A DNA stretch of 64,000 nucleotides, from assembly GCA_963921255.3 (NCBI GenBank), contig CAWUEW020000001.1:682001-746000 (forward strand). Direction: 5' to 3'. Below are positions 16,842 through 24,805 of the stretch, piece by piece. Numbering within the stretch: the first letter of the stretch is position 1; each line of letters starts with the position of its first letter. The notes under the pieces are model-generated. The model was not told the origin of the DNA. It saw nothing but the letters and a program-made list of their open reading frames with translations, and did no database searches. The position numbers and the translations under genes are program-made. This stretch comes from JANSYL01 sp963921255 (lineage in GTDB: Bacteria; Pseudomonadota; Alphaproteobacteria; Rhodobacterales; Rhodobacteraceae).

Positions 16842-18044
16842 TCAGTCGGGGTCAGACGGCGCCCGTGTCCATGCCCCAAGTGCCAGGGCCGCCAGCAGGG
16901 GGGCCGCGCCGGCAATCGCCAGAAGCGCCATCGGGTCGGCGGTTTCCAGAATGCGGGCCCCGATCAATGGGGCGGCGGCCAGGGCCAGAAGGGCCGGCAT
17001 GGCGATGGCGCCGGTCTTGGTGGCGATCTGGTCGGGGCCAAGCACCTCGCGAATGGCCAAGGGTCGGAAAATGCCGACCAGTCCGTTGCCGGCCCCGAAC
17101 GCTATGACAAATACCACCACCGCGGCGACGGCCTGACCGGCAACAGCGAGGCAGAGGGCCGCGGCCGTCAGACACAGGCAGGCCGCCAACACGATGTCCC
17201 GGGCGCTGCGGTGGCGCGCGATGGCCTGGATGACCAGTCGCGCGACGATCTGCATCGGGCCGATCGCGGCGGCGGCGGCAATCGCGACGGACACCGGAAG
17301 CTCCAGCGCTGCGAACAGCGGGACGATCTGACTGAGGATGAGGCCAGAGCCAAGGGCGGGCAGCAGAAACACCATCATCAGCGACCGGATGCGACGATCC
17401 TGAAACAGGCCGCGCGCCGAGGCGGGCTTTGGCGACGGTGCAATCCCGGCGGCCCGCGCCTCGATCTCAAGCCTGTGCGCGGCGAAGACCAAAAGCGGCG
17501 CGGCAATCAGCAGGATCAGGGCGGCAAAGGTCCAGAAGGCGACCGGCCAGCCAAAGCTTTGCGACAGGCCGTGGGCGAGGGGAAAGGTGAACAGGCTGGC
17601 GGCCCCCGCAACCAGGGCAATGGCCGTGATCCCGCCGCGCGCCCTGTCACCCCGTGCGCGGTTTAGGGTGGCGAAGGCGGGTTCATAGAGGGTCAGACCC
17701 ATGGCGGCGCCGATGACGGCCCACAGCGCGACATAAAGGGGATAGGCCGACGCGAATGGCAGCAGGATCAGGGCAAGTGCCCCGACGCCCGCGCCCAAGG
17801 GCAGCGCGACCCGCGCGTGGCCCTGGTCGATCAAGCGCCCGGCCAGTGGCGTCGCAAGGGCCAGCACGACAAGCCCGACGCTGTAGCCGCCCATCACCTG
17901 GGTCAGGCGCCAGCCCTGGGTGTCCGCAATGGCCAGGGGCAGGGCGAGAAACGCGTAGAAGAACCCCGACCAGACCAGAAGCTCGGCGATCATCAAGGCA
18001 AGAATGACCGGATCGCGCCAAGGGCGCGGCGGGGCTAGAACCAC
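16842..18044 (-). CDS. MFS transporter
   Basis: A protein of about 400 residues with 12 predicted TM helices, beginning PRPWRDPVILALMIAELLVWSGFFY. The TM2-3 loop carries the MFS motif region ATPLAGRLIDQGHARVALPLG, and the central loop (ARAAGIAPSPKPASARGLFQDRR) separates two six-helix halves. I took the GTG at 18044 as start, since the ORF further upstream is antisense-like and overlaps the preceding gene heavily. From this start it overlaps the preceding frameshifted gene by 10 bp and is probably co-transcribed with it. The substrate is unknown. Confidence 0.82.
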   Translation of the reverse strand: MVLAPPRPWRDPVILALMIAELLVWSGFFYAFLALPLAIADTQGWRLTQVMGGYSVGLVVLALATPLAGRLIDQGHARVALPLGAGVGALALILLPFASAYPLYVALWAVIGAAMGLTLYEPAFATLNRARGDRARGGITAIALVAGAASLFTFPLAHGLSQSFGWPVAFWTFAALILLIAAPLLVFAAHRLEIEARAAGIAPSPKPASARGLFQDRRIRSLMMVFLLPALGSGLILSQIVPLFAALELPVSVAIAAAAAIGPMQIVARLVIQAIARHRSARDIVLAACLCLTAAALCLAVAGQAVAAVVVFVIAFGAGNGLVGIFRPLAIREVLGPDQIATKTGAIAMPALLALAAAPLIGARILETADPMALLAIAGAAPLLAALALGAWTRAPSDPD

Positions 18045-18912
18045 TGACCCGGTTCCATAAGCCCCAGTTCCATCAGTTGAAGCGACGACCATTGGAACGG
18101 GGTCGATTTGTGCCACCGGAAATCCGAGATGTCCTGGCGGGACCCCGGGTTGGTGCGCAGCGCCTTCGCCACACGGAACGAACAGATCGCGGCCGTTAAC
18201 GAGTGATGCCACTCGCAGGCGTAGGTGTTCATTTCCTCGTCGTTGAGCGTGTGGTCATCCCGCAGGCGCAACCCGGGGCGCGCCTGGAACAGGCCGACAC
18301 GGTCGATCTTGCGCTTTTCGTAAGGGACATGTTCCTCGAACCGCCACCGCAGCCCGCCGTAGAAGTTCAGTTGGCGGTCGCGCGGGTGGTAGTGGTTGTC
18401 CGGGTCGGTCCGGCTTTCGGCGTAGTAGCCGGAACTGTCCAGAAATGCCGTGTCCAGGGAGACGGCGTTCGGAAAGGCATTCAGGTCGCCGGCGTAAAGG
18501 TCGATCACATAGGTCAGGACGGTCGAGCGCCGTTCCTCCATCACCCAGGTGGTCATTTCCCCGACCGAGCGGTCTTCGCAAAACGGGAAAAACAGGTACT
18601 CGCCATTGAAGCAATAGTGGATCCACGCACCGGGCATCTTCTCGATCACGGCGTTTACGATGGCCTGCGGCGCACCCGGCGCGCGCGAGCGTCCGCGAAT
18701 GATGTGTTGCACACCCTTCGAGCCCTCCGGCGCGTCCGGCACCTCAAGCTCGGGGGGGCGAGGATAAAGATTTCCCGAAATCCGACCTTGTGGACATGCG
18801 CCAATGTCGACGTCACTTCGACCCGGTCTTCAAGGATGACCACGGCCACCGGGCCTTTGCCGAATTCGGCCCCACTGGTGTTTTGGAATTGGGTCAGGCT
18901 TTGGAAATTCAC
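18035..18912 (-). pseudogene. conserved Rhodobacteraceae protein of unknown function, frameshifted at a C7 run
   Basis: Two frames together make one protein of about 292 residues. The 5' frame (from a GTG at 18912, AGAGG 8 nt upstream) encodes GAEFGKGPVAVVILEDRVE and ends FREIFILAPP. The 3' frame continues VPDAPEGSKGVQHIIRGRS through WIHYCFNGEYLFFPFCEDRS, GGLRWRFEEHVP and the end LMEPGQWF. The break falls in a run of seven C on the coding strand (18752-18758); adding one C restores APPELEVPDAPEG. The intact family is known to me only as an uncharacterised Rhodobacteraceae protein. It may be a true lesion or a homopolymer sequencing error. Confidence 0.72.
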
Positions 18913-19062
18913 CGGTTTGCCTCTGCGCGGGGGCGGGGGTTTGATGCCACTGTGCCGGGGTGGCGCGCCGATTGCAATTGGCGCGGGGGCCGGTCGGTTG
19001 ATTGGACTTGGCCCATGGGCTACATGCGCCGGGTTACCCTCTGGTTCCAAAGGCGCACCTCC

Positions 19063-20403
19063 ATGTCCGAGCCGAAGAAGCTGTTTGTCAAAACCTATGG
19101 CTGTCAGATGAATGTCTACGACAGCGAACGAATGGCCGAGGCCATGGGCGCCGCGGGCTATGAACAGGTCTCCAGCCCCGATGGGGCGGATATGATCCTG
19201 CTCAACACGTGCCACATCCGCGAAAAAGCGGCCGAAAAGGTGTATTCGGAACTGGGCCGGTTCAAGCCTCTGCGCGACGCCAACCCGGACCTGAAAATCG
19301 GTGTGGCGGGCTGTGTGGCACAAGCCGAGGGCGAAGAGATCATGCGCCGCCAGCCAATGGTGGACCTCGTGGTTGGCCCCCAGACCTATCATCGCCTGCC
19401 CACGATGATGGAGGCCGTGGCGCGCGGGGAGAAGGCGCTCGACACCGACTTCCCTGAGGAAGACAAGTTCGCCCATCTGCCCAAAGCCCGCAAAGCCAAG
19501 CGCGGTCCGACCGCGTTCCTGACCGTGCAGGAGGGGTGCGACAAGTTCTGTTCGTTCTGCGTGGTGCCCTACACGCGTGGGGCCGAGGTCAGCCGCCCGG
19601 TGGAGCGGCTTCTGCGGGAGGCGCGCGACTTGATCGAACGCGGCGTGCGCGAGATCACCCTGCTTGGCCAGAACGTGAACGCGTATCACGGCGCAGGCCC
19701 GGACGGGGACGAATGGGGATTGGCGCGGCTCATCTGGGAAATGGCCGAGATTGACGGCCTCGACCGTATTCGGTTCACCACCTCCCATCCCAATGACATG
19801 GACGACGCATTGATCGAGGCGCACGGCACCTGTGACAAGCTGATGCCTTACCTGCATCTGCCGGTGCAGGCCGGCTCGGACCGTGTCTTGAAGGCGATGA
19901 ACCGCAAGCACACCGCAGCGGGCTACATCCGTCTGGTCGAGCGCATTCGCGCCGCACGGCCCGATCTGGTGCTGTCCGGCGATTTCATCGTTGGCTTCCC
20001 GGGCGAGACCGAGGACGACTTCCAGGCGACGCTCGATCTTGTTCGCGAAGTGCGCTACGGCACGGCCTATTCGTTCAAGTATTCCGCGCGGCCCGGCACC
20101 CCGGCTGCCGAACGCAACCCCGTTGATCCCGCCAAAGCGGACGACCGGTTGCAGCGGTTGCAGGCGCTGTTGACTGAACAGCAACATGAAACGCAGGACA
20201 GCATGGTGGGGCGGCGTGTGAAGGTCCTGTTCGAAAAGACAGGTCGGATGCCCGGTCAGATTGTTGGCAAATCCGATTACCTGCACGCGGTGCATGTCGA
20301 CGGGCCAGAGTCCCTGATCGGCGAAATCGCCGACGTGGACATTGTGGAAAGCCGCCCAAATTCGCTGTCCGGACGCCTTGTTGCACAGGGCGCGGCGGCC
20401 TGA
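19063..20403 (+). CDS. miaB: tRNA-2-methylthio-N6-dimethylallyladenosine synthase
   Basis: A 446-residue radical-SAM methylthiotransferase acting on i6A37 of tRNAs. The MTTase domain has cysteines C14 (YGCQMN), C50 (NTCHIREKA) and C84 (VAGCVAQ) for the auxiliary cluster. The radical SAM motif CDKFCSFC spans C159, C163 and C166. The C-terminal TRAM domain starts around residue 375 (QDSMVGRRVKVLFE). I chose the ATG at 19063 because it begins MSEPKKLFVKTYGC like homologues. It is divergent from the frameshifted gene. Confidence 0.97.
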   Translation: MSEPKKLFVKTYGCQMNVYDSERMAEAMGAAGYEQVSSPDGADMILLNTCHIREKAAEKVYSELGRFKPLRDANPDLKIGVAGCVAQAEGEEIMRRQPMVDLVVGPQTYHRLPTMMEAVARGEKALDTDFPEEDKFAHLPKARKAKRGPTAFLTVQEGCDKFCSFCVVPYTRGAEVSRPVERLLREARDLIERGVREITLLGQNVNAYHGAGPDGDEWGLARLIWEMAEIDGLDRIRFTTSHPNDMDDALIEAHGTCDKLMPYLHLPVQAGSDRVLKAMNRKHTAAGYIRLVERIRAARPDLVLSGDFIVGFPGETEDDFQATLDLVREVRYGTAYSFKYSARPGTPAAERNPVDPAKADDRLQRLQALLTEQQHETQDSMVGRRVKVLFEKTGRMPGQIVGKSDYLHAVHVDGPESLIGEIADVDIVESRPNSLSGRLVAQGAAA

Positions 20404-20603
20404 ATCCCGCAATTTGGCGCGATCTTTTCGATTGCATCAAAAGTGGCCCGTTCACGCGCAAGCTGTTTCCGAATTGGCAACCCGCAGGCCAAGATTATGC
20501 TTTTCATGTGGGGGCAACCTGCTATCGTGCGGTAATCAAACATGTTTTCAAAAAGAGTCCTGCCAGACCCGAAAACGCACAATGTAAATCGGGGGATGTT
20601 GCT

Positions 20604-21179
20604 GTGATCAGCTCTATGACACGCATGTTCGCGCGGGGTTTGGGCGTTGTCGCCGTGGCCGCCACCGCGCTTGTCGCCGTGCCGCCAGCTGCCCAAGCGC
20701 AGGAGACGGTGATCGTAACAGGGCGTGTGCAGCCCGGGCTTTGGGTGGACCCCGATGGATGTCTGCACTGGGTCGCCGACGGCGGGATCGAAGGCTACAT
20801 GGAAGGCCGGGTGAACCCGCACAATGGGATGCCGGTGTGCCTGGACGTGAACACCCGTGCCGTCGCCAACAACGACGTGCTGTTCCACACGGACAGCCAC
20901 CTCCTGACCCATTCTGGGCGCGCACAGCTGGAACAGTTCTTCCGCACGTCCGGTGCGTTCGCCTACGCCATCTACGGCCACACCGACAGCCGCGCTTCGG
21001 ATGAATACAACATCCGCCTGAGCCAGCGGCGCGCGGCGTCCGTGGCCGGCGTGGCGCGGTCGGTCGGCGCGCGTGTGGCGCGGGAGATCGGATACGGCGA
21101 ACGCCGGCCTGTTGCCCCGAACAATTCGGCGGCCAACATGCAGCTGAACCGCCGCGTCGAAATCGTGTGTTACCGGTGA
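20604..21179 (+). CDS. OmpA-family outer-membrane protein with N-terminal DPDGC module
   Basis: About 191 residues from the GTG at 20604 (GGGGGA 7 nt upstream); an ATG at 20616 is the alternative. A signal peptide ends near PAAQAQ. Residues about 45-80 form a small module with LWVDPDGCLHWVADGG and EGYMEGRVNP-GMPVC, which recurs in the next gene. The C-terminal OmpA domain (about 95-190) binds peptidoglycan: TDSHLLTHSGRAQLEQF, IYGHTDSRASDEYNIRLSQRRA and the end NRRVEIVCYR. The likely role is envelope anchoring. It is coupled to the lipoprotein gene 14 bp downstream. Confidence 0.85.
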   Translation: MISSMTRMFARGLGVVAVAATALVAVPPAAQAQETVIVTGRVQPGLWVDPDGCLHWVADGGIEGYMEGRVNPHNGMPVCLDVNTRAVANNDVLFHTDSHLLTHSGRAQLEQFFRTSGAFAYAIYGHTDSRASDEYNIRLSQRRAASVAGVARSVGARVAREIGYGERRPVAPNNSAANMQLNRRVEIVCYR

Positions 21180-21193
21180 GCGAGGGGATGACG

Positions 21194-21547
21194 ATGATGA
21201 AACCGTTGAAAGCCATCGGATTGCTCGGGCTCGCCCTGGTCGTCTCGGGCTGTGTTGAAACCATCGAAGGCGTGCGCCCCTCGACGGGCAGCGGCAACGA
21301 GGTGATCGCAATCGCAGAAGACCGTGGTCGCGACTCCGGCCCGCTGTCGCAGTTGGAAGCCGGGATCTACATCGACCCCGATGGGTGTCACATCTGGATG
21401 ATCGACGACGGCCTCGAAGGCTACTGGTCGCGCCGTCTGGATCCGGTGTCCGGTCTGCCCGTCTGTACGGCAGTCGCGCCGCCGAATTCGGTTGTGGGCA
21501 ATATCAGCACCAGCCCCGGGATCCGGGATTGGGTGCCGCGCCAGTAA
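21194..21547 (+). CDS. small lipoprotein with DPDGC module
   Basis: About 117 residues. The signal sequence MMKPLKAIGLLGLALVVSGC ends in a lipobox (VVSG-C), so it is an exported lipoprotein. After a 30-residue linker, IYIDPDGCHIWMIDDGLEGY and the SGLPVC ending repeat the module of the upstream OmpA protein, including both cysteines. GAGGGG precedes the cluster of ATGs; 21194 gives good spacing, while 21188 and 21197 are possible. Function unknown; probable partner or paralogue of the upstream gene product. Confidence 0.78.
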   Translation: MMKPLKAIGLLGLALVVSGCVETIEGVRPSTGSGNEVIAIAEDRGRDSGPLSQLEAGIYIDPDGCHIWMIDDGLEGYWSRRLDPVSGLPVCTAVAPPNSVVGNISTSPGIRDWVPRQ

Positions 21548-21572
21548 TTGGACCGTCTTTGAGACGACATGC

Positions 21573-21599
21573 GGGCGGTCCCTTGGGGCCGCCCGTTTT
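21573..21599 (+). terminator. intrinsic terminator after the OmpA/lipoprotein pair
   Basis: GGGCGG/CCGCCC stem with a short inner loop, followed by GTTTTC, 25 bp after the lipoprotein stop. Confidence 0.65.
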
Positions 21600-21710
21600 C
21601 GGTGCACACACAGAATAGAGAAATTTCTGTGACAGCGGACACTAGGTGTTGCGTTGCCGCGGTTCGGTTGCAAGACTGACCCTAGGACTAACCCTTATCC
21701 GGAGCGCGAT

Positions 21711-22718
21711 TTGGCGATCACTCCATTGGCCGCCCCCACCGGCGGCACCCCGGTCGAACTGCTGCTTGAGTTCCCCGACAACCGTCTGCTGATAGAGCTT
21801 TGCGGCGAATTTGACCGCAACCTTGCCCAGATCGAGCATCTGCTATCTGTCCATATCCTCAGGCGTGGCAACGAGTTGGCGCTTCTGGGCGAGGCCCGCG
21901 AAGAAGCGGCGGCCGTTTTGCGCAGCCTCTATGAGCGGCTGGAGGCCGGGCGGGGCGTGGAGCCGGGGGACATCGATGCAGCGGTGCGCCTGCGCGGGTC
22001 AGCTGAAGACACGGGCGCACGGGACGGCGACCAGATCGAAATGTTCGATGGCGGCGCGCTGGAGATCGGGACGCGGAAGAAGACCGTCGAGCCCCGAACC
22101 AAGGCACAGCAGGAGTATGTCCGGGCGCTGTTCCAGAACGAGCTGGCCTTCGGGATTGGCCCGGCAGGCACCGGTAAGACCTATCTGGCGGTCGCCGTGG
22201 CGGTGAACCAGATGATCAACGGTCATGTCGACAAGATCATCCTCAGCCGCCCGGCCGTTGAAGCGGGTGAGCGTTTGGGCTTCCTGCCCGGCGACATGAA
22301 GGAGAAGGTCGATCCTTATATGCAGCCGCTCTACGACGCGCTGAACGACTTTCTGCCGGGCAAGCAATTGGCCAAGCTGATTGAAGAGAAAACGATCGAG
22401 ATCGCGCCGCTGGCCTTTATGCGGGGGCGGACGCTGTCAAATGCCTATGTCGTGCTGGACGAGGCGCAGAACGCCACCTCGATGCAGATGAAGATGTTCC
22501 TGACCCGTCTGGGTCAGGGCAGCCGCATGGTGATCACCGGCGACCGGTCGCAGGTCGACTTGCCGCGGGGGGTGACCAGCGGGCTGATCGAGGCCGAGCG
22601 CATTCTGGACGGCGTTTCTGGGATCAGCTTCAACTATTTCTCGGCCAAGGATGTCGTTCGGCACCCGATGGTGGCGAAGATCATCGAGGCCTATGACGAG
22701 GATGCGCAGCCCGGCTGA
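21711..22718 (+). CDS. PhoH family protein (YbeZ type)
   Basis: A 335-residue ATPase. An N-terminal KH-like region is followed by the PhoH domain with Walker A GPAGTGKT (150-157), GERLGFLPGDMKEKVDPY, and Walker B VVLDEAQN (247-254). YbeZ works with the YbeY RNase in 16S rRNA maturation. The TTG at 21711 has GGAG 6 nt upstream and gives MAITPLAAP; no ATG is available in the right place. The usual phoH-ybeY order is kept, but a YdeI-like gene sits between them. Confidence 0.93.
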   Translation: MAITPLAAPTGGTPVELLLEFPDNRLLIELCGEFDRNLAQIEHLLSVHILRRGNELALLGEAREEAAAVLRSLYERLEAGRGVEPGDIDAAVRLRGSAEDTGARDGDQIEMFDGGALEIGTRKKTVEPRTKAQQEYVRALFQNELAFGIGPAGTGKTYLAVAVAVNQMINGHVDKIILSRPAVEAGERLGFLPGDMKEKVDPYMQPLYDALNDFLPGKQLAKLIEEKTIEIAPLAFMRGRTLSNAYVVLDEAQNATSMQMKMFLTRLGQGSRMVITGDRSQVDLPRGVTSGLIEAERILDGVSGISFNYFSAKDVVRHPMVAKIIEAYDEDAQPG

Positions 22719-22765
22719 TATCGTGGGGCCTTGGCGCATCGGATGTGCAGCCTAGATCGGGCGGC

Positions 22766-23332
22766 ATGACCGACGGGATGTCACGCGTGGAACTTTGCAG
22801 CGAAGCGGCGCTGTGGGCGTGGTTGGAGGACAACCACACCGGCCCCTCCGTCTGGCTTGTGACGTGGAAGGCCGCCCATCGTGACAAGTACCTCAGCCGC
22901 GATCAGGTTCTGGATGCGTTGATCGCCTATGGCTGGATCGACGGACGGCGCATGAAGCTGGATGACGACCGCACCATGCAGTTGATCGCGCCCCGCGCCC
23001 AACAGGCGTGGGCGCGCACATACAAGGATCGCGCCGAACGCCTGATCACCGAAGGACGCATGCGCGCGCCGGGTCTCGCCGCACTTGAGGCGGGCAAGGC
23101 CAGCGGCCTCTGGGCGGTGTCTGATCCGATCGACGACCTCGTGGTGCCGGACGATTTGCGGCAGGCCCTGAACGACCGGCAGGCGGCGGCGTGGTTTGAC
23201 GACGCGGCGCCCAGTTACCGCCGCAACGTCCTGCGCTACCTAGCAGGGGCAAAACGCGTTGAAACCCGGGCCAAGCGCATAGCGTCGATTTCAGACCATG
23301 CCGCCCGGGGCCAGAAGCTGCCGCAGTACTGA
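22766..23332 (+). CDS. YdeI/OmpD-associated family protein
   Basis: A 188-residue soluble protein. The typical stretches are VWLVTWKAAH, DQVLDALIAYGWIDGRRMKLDD and QLIAPRAQQAWARTYKDRAERL, then a C-terminal region with WFDDAAPSYRRNVLRYLAGAK that the family uses near its end. YdeI-like proteins have been linked to peptide or bacteriocin tolerance, but the biochemical role is unknown. It lies between phoH and ybeY on the same strand, which is not the usual arrangement. Confidence 0.82.
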   Translation: MTDGMSRVELCSEAALWAWLEDNHTGPSVWLVTWKAAHRDKYLSRDQVLDALIAYGWIDGRRMKLDDDRTMQLIAPRAQQAWARTYKDRAERLITEGRMRAPGLAALEAGKASGLWAVSDPIDDLVVPDDLRQALNDRQAAAWFDDAAPSYRRNVLRYLAGAKRVETRAKRIASISDHAARGQKLPQY

Positions 23333-23363
23333 CCTTTCCCGTCGCCCGTGCTATGCGGCGGCC

Positions 23364-23867
23364 ATGGAGCTTGAGATCGATATCCTGATCGAAGATGACG
23401 CCTGGTCCGAGGATCAGTTGGAGGCGCAGGCGCAGGCCGTGTTTGCGACCACGCTCGAGGACCTCGGGCTGGAGCCAAGTCAGTTCAGCGTCAGCATCCT
23501 GGCCTGCAGCGATGACCGCATCGCCGCGTTGAATGCCGATTTCCGCGATAAGCCCACCCCAACGAACGTCCTGTCATGGCCCTCCGAGGATCGGGCCGCG
23601 CCGGTTGCGGGCGAGATGCCCCATTTGCCACCGCCCAATCCGGTTGGCCCGCCCGAGGAACTGGGGGACATCGCGCTGGCCCACGGTGTGTTGACCCGCG
23701 AGGCGGTCGAGGCCGGGCGTCCGTTTGAGCATCATCTTGCGCATCTTCTGACGCATGGCCTCCTCCATTTGTTGGGTTTTGACCACATTCAGGACGCGGA
23801 TGCGGATTTGATGGAAGGAATAGAGACCCGTATCCTTGCCAGACTGGGGGTCCCTGACCCATATTAG
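23364..23867 (+). CDS. ybeY: endoribonuclease YbeY, 16S rRNA maturation
   Basis: A 167-residue metal-dependent RNase needed for 16S rRNA 3' end processing and ribosome quality control. The zinc-binding motif H131-G-L-L-H135-L-L-G-F-D-H141 is intact. Upstream LNADFRDKPTPTNVLSWPS is the conserved strand-helix region. The ATG at 23364 begins MELEIDILIEDD as expected. It overlaps neither neighbour; the corC-like gene starts 44 bp downstream with an AAAGGAG site. Confidence 0.96.
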   Translation: MELEIDILIEDDAWSEDQLEAQAQAVFATTLEDLGLEPSQFSVSILACSDDRIAALNADFRDKPTPTNVLSWPSEDRAAPVAGEMPHLPPPNPVGPPEELGDIALAHGVLTREAVEAGRPFEHHLAHLLTHGLLHLLGFDHIQDADADLMEGIETRILARLGVPDPY

Positions 23868-23911
23868 GCCAACGGGCGATTTGGGCCCGGTGTGTTTTGC
23901 GGAAAGGAGCC

Positions 23912-24805
23912 ATGAGCTCAAATCCTGATCCCTCGTCTCCTGCGGCGCGTGGCGCGCAGGCAGAAGAGGATGACCCTGGGCCTTCGAGGCCGGGCTTTTT
24001 GACACGGCTGTTCCGGTCGGGCGACGCCCACGGCGCAGCAGATTCCAACGCAACTCCTCCCGTGACGGCCCCGGTGAACGGAACGGCGGCGCCGCAATTT
24101 GGCATGTCCAATTTGCGCCGGATGCGGGTCGAGGATGTCGCCATCCCACGGGCCGAAATCGTGTCGGCACCGTGCGATATCGAAATGGACGACCTTGTGG
24201 CGCTGTTCCGCGAAAGCGGTTTGACACGTTTGCCGGTCTACGAAGGCACGCTCGACAGCCCGACGGGCCTCGTGCACCTCAAGGATCTCGCGCTTGGGTT
24301 CGGGTTCAACGGCGCGCGGGCGGACTTCAACGTGAAGACCATGCTGCGGCCGCTGCTCTACGCGCCACCGTCGATGCCCATCGGCGTCCTGCTGACCAAG
24401 ATGCAAGCCGAACGCACCCACATGGCGCTCGTCATAGACGAGTATGGGGGCGTCGACGGGTTGGTCACGATCGAGGATCTGATCGAACAGGTGATCGGCG
24501 AGATCGAAGACGAGCACGACGTCGAGGAAGAGCAGCATTGGTCAAGTGAAGGGCCCGGCGCCTATCTTGCCTTGGCGCGCGCACCGCTCGAGGATTTCGA
24601 GGCCGAGATCGGGATTTCACTAGACCACGAGGACGATGAGGAGGTCGACACGCTTGGCGGCCTCGTCTTCCTGCTGTCCGGGCGTGTCCCCGCACGGGGC
24701 GAAGTGGTCCCACACCCCTCGGGGGTGGAATTCGAAGTGGTGGATGCCGATCCGCGACGGATCAAGCGTTTGCGCGTCCGCCTTCCGAAACAGGCCCTTG
24801 GGTGA
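23912..24805 (+). CDS. CorC/TlyC-type CBS-domain protein
   Basis: A 297-residue cytoplasmic protein. Residues 1-75 are a low-complexity N-terminus. Two CBS domains follow: MRVEDVAIPRAEIVSAP through LPVYEGTLDSPTGLVHLKDLA, and TKMQAERTHMALVIDEYGGVDGLVTIEDLIEQVIGEI. A CorC_HlyC (transporter-associated) domain covers about 215-290. Proteins of this set sit in the ybeZ-ybeY-corC-lnt cluster and are linked to magnesium or cobalt homeostasis. The last codons overlap the GTG start of lnt. Confidence 0.9.
   Translation: MSSNPDPSSPAARGAQAEEDDPGPSRPGFLTRLFRSGDAHGAADSNATPPVTAPVNGTAAPQFGMSNLRRMRVEDVAIPRAEIVSAPCDIEMDDLVALFRESGLTRLPVYEGTLDSPTGLVHLKDLALGFGFNGARADFNVKTMLRPLLYAPPSMPIGVLLTKMQAERTHMALVIDEYGGVDGLVTIEDLIEQVIGEIEDEHDVEEEQHWSSEGPGAYLALARAPLEDFEAEIGISLDHEDDEEVDTLGGLVFLLSGRVPARGEVVPHPSGVEFEVVDADPRRIKRLRVRLPKQALG

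Noticed and set aside
18655..20412. 585-residue minus-strand frame opposite miaB
   Set aside because: The bulk is a shadow of miaB. Only the segment up to 18912 is real, as the first part of the frameshifted gene.
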